Shown here piece by piece: positions 57,173 to 64,000 of a DNA stretch of 64,000 bases. The translations under genes were made by a program, and so were the position numbers. How positions within the stretch are numbered: the stretch's first letter is position 1; every line of letters begins with the position of its first letter. Origin of the DNA: Aspidapion aeneum (taxonomy: Eukaryota > Arthropoda > Insecta > Coleoptera > Brentidae); assembly GCA_963576565.1 (NCBI GenBank), contig OY755045.1, positions 1,735,477-1,799,476 of the forward strand, read 5' to 3'. The notes under the pieces are model-generated. The model saw nothing but the letters and a program-made list of their open reading frames with translations. It did not search any database and was not told where the DNA came from.

Positions 57173-57720
57173 TTATGAATGAGTCTCTATATTTCTGGCG
57201 CTCCTTTTCTCAATTACTTGTTTAAGGCAAAAAACATTAACACTACGAGATCTATCTGCAGCACGAAACCCACTTTGCTCTTCTTCTTCTTGTTCATGAA
57301 AATCATTCTCTACTAGATCTCTAAGAATCCTACAGTACAGTCTAGTTAGAGTAATAGTTACTGAAATTACTCTGTAGTTGTTCCAATCCAGCTTGTTTCC
57401 TTTTTTATGTATTGAGGATATGAATGCTATTTTCCAATCATCAAATACTGGATGTCCGTTTATGCATTGATTGATAATATATGTCAGATTTTCTAGAAGT
57501 TTCTCTGATCCATATTTGAGCATTCCAGCATATATTTCCCCAGCTTTTCCGGATTTAAGCTTTTTAATACTATTCTTTATCATTTCTTTTTCGATAATTA
57601 CTTCCTCTTCATGTACTTCTATGTCTCTCCTCGGAGAGGCTGCCAAATATTCAGGTCATATTTCCTGCAACAGTCCCTTGTAGTGTTCTGTCCATTGTTC
57701 GGGTTTGATGATCTGGATGT
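57173..57720 (-). pseudogene. RTE-like RT N-terminal fragment (family A, copy 4, minus)
   Basis: A 157-codon open frame: EVHEEEVIIEKEMIKNSIKK, LKSGKAGEIYAGMLKYGSEK, IINQCINGHPVFDDWKIAFI, HKKGNKLDWNNYRVISVT and EQEEEEQSGFRAADRSRS. These are the region linking endonuclease to RT and the RT fingers, matching copy 3 at 54905-54430. It stops before the catalytic palm, where it meets a poly-A-like run on the minus strand. Confidence 0.88.
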
Positions 57721-58044
57721 TTACTTTACTGTAGAAATAAAATTCCATACTTCAGAACTCTGCCTACCTCCTACGTTTATTATGTTGTAATTTTAAAAGA
57801 TACGTGAGCTTTAAAATCCGGGATAGAGCAAGTTATTTTGAATTACACCGCCGCTTTACAGGGCACAGTGCAATTGCACTTTCCTCTTATCTGGATGTAG
57901 TTCCGCGTTATGTGTCATAATTTTATTACTGTTCTACACGCATGCACATAAGTGGTCCATATATTTTATTTATTCTTGTCAGTTTTTTCTTATAATACTG
58001 CGACAACGATATTTTTATAAAACAATACAAACAAAACACAATTT

Positions 58045-58140
58045 TTGAAGAAAGAATAACACTAATAAAAATTATGGAAGAACTGGATACAGCGGCTAAA
58101 AATATAGACTTGAGTATAAATACACTAAAAAAAAGAAAGT
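58045..58140 (+). pseudogene. RTE-C (BovB-type) RT shred
   Basis: Reads ERITLIKIMEELDTAAKN, IDLSINTLKK, equivalent to the segment just after YADD in the family C copy at 13785 (KPLIKMLEELDRAVKN). Too short to say more. Confidence 0.6.
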
Positions 58141-58814
58141 TTTGTTTCTCTCATATGTTTCCGTGAGTATCTTAACGTAAAGCTTAACATCACGGGGGTC
58201 CAAGGTCTAATGGACACCTAATAAGTGTTGACAGTTAACTGTTTTGTCCTTATGGGACTCCTCAGAACACTGCTTGGTCAATGTGACACTCTTGCAAAGT
58301 TAATTAGACGGTTTTGTCCCTAATCCTATGTAAATAGTGAGAAAACTCTCGCAAGAAGCGCCATCTACCGAGATACGAAAGAAACCAGAACAAAAGCAGG
58401 CGAAAATAAAGTGCTATACATATCGATCAATGAAAAAATCGATTACAAATAAAAATAAACAAACTAATCCTGCCTACGACAGCTATTCTGCCTTTTAGGT
58501 CAGATCAACGCTTATTGCGTTTTTATCCGCCATCAGACACGTGAGCGTCAATCAGCGGAATTTTGTAAGCCAAATAATACTAATAAACGTGAAATTTTGA
58601 AAAATCCAGTGGAAAAAATTTTGACAGCAACTAAAATTTGGTTTAGCTTCTCGTGTGTGGTAAAGTAATTACTTTACCTCATGCGCACCACTTAAAAACC
58701 TTAGCAACGCGTCAATACAACAGATTCAATATTTGTTAACATTTTAAATTCATCTTATCTGACATGTTTATTTAAAAATTTTATTTATTTTTTTTGAAAA
58801 CAAAAAAGGTATTG
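58141..58814. other. spacer with a perfect 20-bp palindrome
   Basis: GGTAAAGTAATTACTTTACC at 58659-58678, followed by TCATGCGCACCAC. Its arms resemble the hairpin arms at 60095-60211. No gene. Confidence 0.5.
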
Positions 58815-58818
58815 TACC

Positions 58819-60092
58819 TGTAACAGGGGCCTGTGTGTGACAGTGGTACTGTCACCTCAAGTGGCCAAGGCCTAAATGTTGTAAGCTACCAACTTAGGCT
58901 ACAACTTATATAAATTATAAAAAGATTAAATTTTACTATATGTTATTAAATTTACACGATGTCGAAAGGGAATTTGACGGTTCTTGGAGGAAAAGTATGC
59001 TATAAACGTTTTTCTCAAATGTATAACTAATGTAGGATAATCATACATACCTTTTCAATTTTCTTCTTGCAGCTTCACACTATCACTTCTTATATTTATT
59101 AGTTGAATATCGACTTTTTACTACTATTAAACTTTTGTATTCAAATATTTACACTTCTTAAACTTTTAGGTTTCATAAACCTTTTATATATTTGTTGTAA
59201 ATATATATATTTATCAACATTTTAAACGTTGATTGAATGGGTGAAACCATTCAATCAACTGTTTAATTTACTTAATATTACTGTTTAGGTTTGGGATATG
59301 TTATTAATTAAAAATGCCGATTTTAGGGCAACGAATGGTTTGTATTTTGTTGTTAAAAAACCATAAAACAGTTAAACACATTATTTCAAAACACTGGAAA
59401 CAGTAATAATTAATGACTTTAAAATCAATAAACTCCAAAAGAAAAGACTAAAATAATTATGAATAATAAAGATAATAGCTTATACAAAGTTAAAATAATT
59501 GATAAATTTCCCCAGTTGAAATAAAACCCCCCTTAAGAAGTGTGAACGGAAGCGTAACGATACAAGCAAAAGCAAACTAAAGAGTGACCTCCCTGACGAC
59601 TTTCGAAAGTTTCCCGTCTCAGTTAAAGCGACCCTGCGCTTGAAGGGACAAATATCTTGGCGTTGATTGGCTAGAATTCTACTCCCTTTCGCCTTGGCGA
59701 GAAAGAGATAGACTGCGCTTTAAGCGCTCCACTAAGAGACAAAATAGCAATGCAAGCCAGACTTAAAAACCCGTTAGAAAGTAAAATTACACAGTGCGTT
59801 TTTTTTTTAATTGAAAATAGTTTAAAATTTGTTTCCAGTTACAAAATATGAATTATTTTGATGTTAGTGGCTCAAAGGACATATTAGCCGAATACAACTT
59901 TTATTAAAATACAGCGAACCTGAAAATATGCCCAAAAACAAGTCGCCGAGTTGCCCTAAATTTTACTTAATCTTAACCTAGTCTTGCATATAATTAATGC
60001 TTGTTGATGACAAAAACAATATTTAATTAAAAATCTTTAAAAACTTATAAATGGCAAAAATACCATTTATGCTCAAATCCCGTTTTGTTACA
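58819..60092 (+). mobile_element. solo-LTR-like element, copy 2
   Basis: 1274 bp, co-linear with 5916-7179 and differing by scattered substitutions and short indels (for example an extra TATATATT near 59200). Ends TGTAACAGGGGCC and CGTTTTGTTACA; 4-bp flank TACC at 58815-58818 and 60093-60096. No internal retroviral genes in either copy, so both behave as solo LTRs or as a non-coding DNA element. Confidence 0.82.
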
Positions 60093-60094
60093 TA

Positions 60095-60211
60095 CCTAAC
60101 ACATGCGGAAAGTATCTTAACCACCCTTGACGGCTTGACCGAACTCCGCTCCGCGTCGTTCAGCCAACTGCCATCGCGTGCAGTAAAGTATTACTTTCCG
60201 CACTTGTTAGG
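60095..60211. repeat. 117-bp hairpin element
   Basis: CCTAACACATGCGGAAAGTA ... TACTTTCCGCACTTGTTAGG form the outer arms; inside is GACCGAACTCCGCTCCG. It is followed by TAAATAACTATTAT, the same sequence that follows the hairpin of the 8063/32826 repeat. The LTR-like element inserted at its left edge. Confidence 0.6.
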
Positions 60212-60741
60212 TAAATAACTATTATTTTTTAAACTTTAAAATGGTATTAGAATTGACGTAGATTGACTTTTTCAAATAGCGTTTATTCCACGGTTGAAAT
60301 CGTTTTTAGGTCCACGTAAAGCTGTTCGAAATTGAGCGAAAAATAAAAAAATCTCGTAAAAAATACTATAGGCTTGACAGGCTCATCAAAAATTTTACAT
60401 CTCTGGGTACAGGCAGATGTTTTACAAAAAAACGCAATAAAAAAAACGTTGAATGATTGGATTTTTGCAGCGCATTTTTTAACTGGATCTATCAAAAATA
60501 AATTGGCTTTTATTTTCAAACTATGTATTGATATTGTTTCCATTATTCGAAAAAAGTGTGAACGTTATAATTTATTTATTTATTCTACGGACATCAAAAC
60601 TAAATTAAACAAGTGAATGTTAATACAGGGTGTACCAGATTCGATGTTTTTTAAAGGATTTTACCCAATACTTGCGAGCCTCTGTTTTTAAGAGATCATT
60701 ATTAGTGAAAACCAAATTCCATGTCATTTTTTGAAGGAGGC
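60212..60741. other. unassigned spacer with one orphan TIR
   Basis: TACAGGGTGTACCAGATTCG at 60625-60644 resembles the end of the 28982 element, with no partner nearby. No gene. Confidence 0.45.
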
Positions 60742-61285
60742 TTACAGTAGTGGTAGTGGTGGGGAGACCCCGATTTGTCCGTACATCATATATCAAACTG
60801 ATGCACATGCGTCTTAGGATGCAAGTTTTCTTTCTTTAAGAGGACTTAGTTTTACCTTATACGTCTTTGTCGAGGGCAGGGATCTTTATACTGCGTAGCA
60901 AGTATACACAATGAACCCACGCTTTTACACCCCTTCCGAAAGGTGGTCCTGCTACATGTTAGACTTGCATCTGTCTAACATCGCTATCGTCCCAGCAAAA
61001 CTTGGTTATAGACGATAGACTTCTTTCCGTTTCAGCGCAACAGTCGTGGTCGTCGTGAGTTAATTGTAGGAGATTTATGCTGGCGCCATCCTGGTACCGA
61101 CTATGTAGCACTTATAGCAGGCTCCTGGGTTAATATTCCTGGTTCCTCGGTTGGCTGCGTGTCGGCTTCTGGACTACACCTGCGTATATTGCATCCTTGT
61201 TCGAGACACGAGCCTGGTACCTTCGACATCTGAAGCCGACGACCATACCACGGCACCACTGCCGCTTAACGAGGCTTATAGCTAA
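60742..61285 (-). mobile_element. tRNA-related SINE, copy B (uninterrupted)
   Basis: Minus strand: head CAGTGGTGCCGTGGTATGG (A-box-like), CCAGGCTCGTGTCTCG (B-box-like), a body with CTTTCGGAAGGGGTG, then a 3' tail of ACC/ACT triplets (about 60742-60762). About 540 bp. Keeps a single GTATACAC at 60899-60906 where copy A is split, so it is the empty-site control for the 19909-21327 insertion. Confidence 0.72.
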
Positions 61286-61817
61286 AAAAATAACACATCA
61301 TCCCAAGAAAGAAGAGTTTCGATGAAAACAATGCTAGAAAGGTAAAGATAGTTTTGTTTTCCTTTATATTCTTTATCCTGAAACCCACGAAGAATAGTAG
61401 CAATAAAAATAAGTTTTGTTATAAAGTTCGAACAACCTGTAAAAATCTAGAGAACATTCTATACGTCGTGGGTATCATAAAGAGAAGAAACGAAGTTTCT
61501 TTTTAAAATAAATACACGTGTTTCTTTGGCCAGTGTGTGTGTGGATTGTATTGTGCAAAAAGCAAAAAAGAAAACAAAATATAAAAATAAATTTCGTGCT
61601 TTTAAAAAGATATTGCTTGCGGAAGTACGTGACAAACATTTTCTCAATAGATATAAAACATTTTTGGTAAAAACTTGTGCATTTTTTTTTAGTAGGAGAA
61701 ACATTTTAATTAAGTAATTAAAAATCATTAAAATCATAGATAATAAAAAAGCTTTTGATTGGGTTAAACAGAGTGGGGGGGGGCGCAAGCGGTTCGCAGA
61801 CCCCCCCCCACCCCCTA
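61286..61817. other. unassigned spacer with G and C tracts
   Basis: Long G and C homopolymers near 61774-61815 flank the junction with the RTE copy. No gene. Confidence 0.4.
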
Positions 61818-62395
61818 GAGAATGGACAAACAATATCTCAATATACTTGGGCCTCACATTTGATAAGACAGGAACAGACTATAACGAACTGGAAAAAATA
61901 ATAGTAAAAGCAAAAAAGGTTATTGGATGTCTTAACATTATTTTATGGAGCAGAGAGATAAAAACAAATGTAAAATTTAATATATATGACACAATGGTGA
62001 AAAGCACGCTGTTGTATGGAATAGACTTGTCGCGTAACAGAAAATACAAAACAAAAATGGAAAGTGTCGGAATGGATGTCATAAAAAGATCAATGAGAAT
62101 ATCTATAAAAGAAAGAATGGGAATCGAGGGAAGCATAACGGATGACATCATTAAAAGACAACTGATATGGTACGGCCATGTACAACGGATGAACGACGAA
62201 AGATTACCAAATCAGGTCCTAGAATGGCAACCAATTGGGCGCAGATACGCGTCCTAAACTAGAATGCCAACAGTCAATCCAAAGATCAATAAGTCAAAAA
62301 ATCCTGACAGAAGATGATTGTCAGGATCGTAGGAGGTAAAGAATAAGCATCAAACAACATAGAAAAACGTTCTAAACCGACATCGTAGTAGTAGT
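61818..62395 (+). pseudogene. RTE-like RT C-terminal remnant (family A, copy 5)
   Basis: Open for 136 codons (61847-62257): LTFDKTGTDYNELEKIIVK, KVIGCLNIILWSREIK, KYKTKMESVGMDVIKRSM, DDIIKRQLIWYGHVQRMND and LEWQPIGRRYAS. A short deletion near 62243 removes the basic GRP region. Ends AAAACGTTCTAAACCGACAT plus GTAGTAGTAG. It preserves the segment deleted in copy 2 near 17720. The 5' end is truncated. Confidence 0.9.
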
Positions 62396-62616
62396 AAATG
62401 ATAAAATGTCAATGACAATTCGCCATTATAAAAAACCTACTACGAATCCTCTTTTAAAGCCAGAAAAGGAAAACCAATTCTTTTATTAATAAGATTGGCT
62501 TAATTTTGCTTTATATTCTGGAAGACTCAACGGCCGTTCCCCCCCCCCCCCCTATAATAGGTTATCGCTATCTCATGATTCATGTCTAGCCACATTGGTG
62601 CTAAATCGGTCTTATA
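62396..62616. other. short spacer
   Basis: Contains a C-tract near 62540. Nothing else recognised. Confidence 0.4.
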
Positions 62617-63497
62617 CAGTGGCGGCTGTTGCAGGGAGGCCAACGGGGCAGTGCCCTCCTAAAACTAGAAAACAAACGGAATTTTGAATTGATTTATTTT
62701 TAAAAAGTTAAATCTTCCCTTACGAAATGATTGTCTAGTTCTTTTTATTATCTACGGTTAGCAACAAGCGATTAATTGGGTGCGGTGCGGGGCAAGGTTT
62801 TAATTTTATCCGTTTTTCAGCGGGGTATGGGGAGATGTGCTCGAGCGGGGGCGGGAGGTATGTTTATTTTAGTTGAAGTCGGCCATCATCATCGTGCGAA
62901 AACGTTCGTTGCCCTTCCCAGCGTTGCCGGTTCTGTCCTTAGTGAAGACGTATGAGTTTGTTTTAATTCATTGTTTGTTTTTGTTATCGTTTGTTTATAA
63001 AATGGAAATAAATACCGTCGATTAAATTTTAGTGCAAGTAATAAAAAATTATGCGATGCTGAAAACTGGTTGTACGGTTGTGAAAAAAGAAATGTTTTTT
63101 TTGCTTTATTTGTCTAGTTATGAATAATCCACGAAGTGATCCTGCGTGGGTGGCAAAGGAAATGTGTGATATCAAGCACTTTAGTGAAAAGTTAAAAAGA
63201 CACAAAGTAAGTGGTATTCATTTAAATAAACACATAGAATTTTATATGCTAGGCAAGACTGATATTAGGTGCCAATTGAATAGTGCCTATTGGGAAAACA
63301 TTACATAGTGAAAATAGACATATACTTGGTAGGTTAATAGACTGTTTAAAATTCTGTGGGATTTTTGAGGTTGCTCGACAGGGCCATAAAAAAGAAAGGC
63401 GAATGGACTTTATCCATAAACAAATAAACTTACAGCTACACCAAGTAGTGGCTTGTTTGTAACATGCTAAAATAAAATTGTTTCGGTAAGTTTTTTT
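62617..63497 (+). mobile_element. hAT transposon remnant, copy 2
   Basis: Starts with the hAT terminus CAGTGGCGGCTGTTGC. Lacks the 1.2-kb insert, so it supplies the empty site (ATCGTTTGTTTATAA near 62986). The transposase is reduced to NKKLCDAENWLYG and a 62-codon open piece (63120-63308: NNPRSDPAWVAKEMCDIK, HFSEKLKRHKVSGIHL, LGKTDIRCQLNSAYW) of the TTF-type N-terminal domain, then, after a deletion, the far C-terminus KERRMDFIHKQ. The right terminus is lost where RTE sequence begins. Confidence 0.82.
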
Positions 63498-63531
63498 ATT
63501 ATTAAAAAAAAGGAAAAAAAAAAAAGGAAGG

Positions 63532-64000
63532 AAAGATATATGTGACAATTATAGAGGTATATCTGTAACTAGTACGCTAAGCAGAATATATGGCAAAATA
63601 ATAAGAAATAAAGTGGAGAGCGAATATAAAGATATGGAGGCAGAAGAACAAGCTGGTTTCAGGGCGGGTAGATCGACTTCAGATCATCTCTTTTGTATAA
63701 CCCAAGTTATTGAAAAGAAAATGGCATACGGACAAGAGCTCCATCTGCTTTACGTAGATTTGCAGAAGGCATATGATAGTATACCACTAAATCTACTTTG
63801 GAAAGCGTTGGAAAAGACAAACATAAGCGTACAACTAATTAAGGCCATCAAAGAGTTATACCGCAATAGTAAGGCAAAAGTTAAAATAAAAGCAAAACTA
63901 ACCAAAGGCTTTCAAGTAAATAAAGGTCTTAAACAAGGTTGCTGTATCTCGCCTACGCTCTTCAAGATATATTTGGAACAGGTCCTTAAAGTCTGGAAGA
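63532..64000 (+). CDS. RTE-like reverse transcriptase, open frame, partial at both ends
   Basis: One frame stays open for 156 codons to the window edge: CDNYRGISVTSTLSRIYG, EEQAGFRAGRSTSDHLFC, ELHLLYVDLQKAYDSIP (first catalytic Asp), KELYRNSKAKVKIKA and LKQGCCISPTLFKIYLEQ. These are RT motifs 0 to 4 in order, without a stop or frameshift, unlike every other RT in the window. The catalytic YADD lies beyond the edge. The left boundary is a purine-rich run at 63505-63531. It differs from family A throughout and could be family B. No start codon is seen, so the real start is missing or upstream sequence was lost. Confidence 0.88.

Noticed and set aside
61774..61815. Long G and C homopolymers, also at 3816, 42400, 44500 and 62540
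   Set aside because: Several sit at hAT element ends or junctions where G/C runs are usual; they may also include sequencing error. No separate feature inferred.

Overview
The window reads as arthropod, most likely insect, nuclear DNA: AT-rich, packed with decayed non-LTR retrotransposons (three RTE-like lineages, a CR1/Jockey-like one, an RNase H-bearing one and a further RT fragment), hAT, pogo/Tigger and piggyBac-like DNA elements, MITEs, tRNA-related SINEs and several kinds of tandem repeat. I recognise no intact host protein-coding gene, no functional tRNA or rRNA gene, and no bacterial features. The species cannot be named from the sequence alone; calling it an insect is an inference from the mix of element families.

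Layout. 1-5130: an RTE copy, then a hAT remnant carrying a nested 1.2-kb element, then two reverse-strand RTE fragments. 5658-8570: a palindromic repeat fragment, a 1.26-kb solo-LTR-like element, a pogo relic and a hairpin repeat. 9840-10500 (minus): the only candidate host-like spliced transcript, with short exons, consensus splice sites, a stop codon and AATAAA. 12565-19157: CR1-like and RTE remnants, a composite element ending in a 283-bp palindrome, and a second RTE-A copy split by the same 1.2-kb element with a TA duplication. 19690-21790: a tRNA-related SINE split by an 8-bp-duplication transposon that itself holds a 33-bp micro-element. 22136-23400: a tandem array of 331-bp monomers, each with a hammerhead ribozyme motif, flanked by a perfect 13-bp direct repeat. 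23610-27626: RTE-C with a nested hAT MITE, a palindromic repeat block, and a hAT element with perfect 8-bp duplications. 28933-38486: TIR elements, a 169-bp tandem array, and pogo termini enclosing RTE, THAP and Tigger-transposase relics. 39000-45580: more retroelement relics and a pogo fold-back. 46084-48302: a three-level nest with TTAA-flanked piggyBac-like ends. 50374-64000: fold-back repeats, RTE-A relics, a second solo-LTR-like copy, a second SINE, a second hAT remnant and, at the right edge, an open RTE reverse-transcriptase frame running off the window.

The most notable signal is the hammerhead array. It has the core CTGAGGA, GAAA and GTC, complementary stem I strands, a palindromic stem III, and a stem I bulge complementary to loop II. 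With the exact 331-bp period and the flanking 13-bp duplication it resembles the metazoan retrozyme class (non-autonomous retroelements made as self-cleaving circular RNA). Many insertions here can be dated relative to each other because an empty copy of the target also lies in the window.
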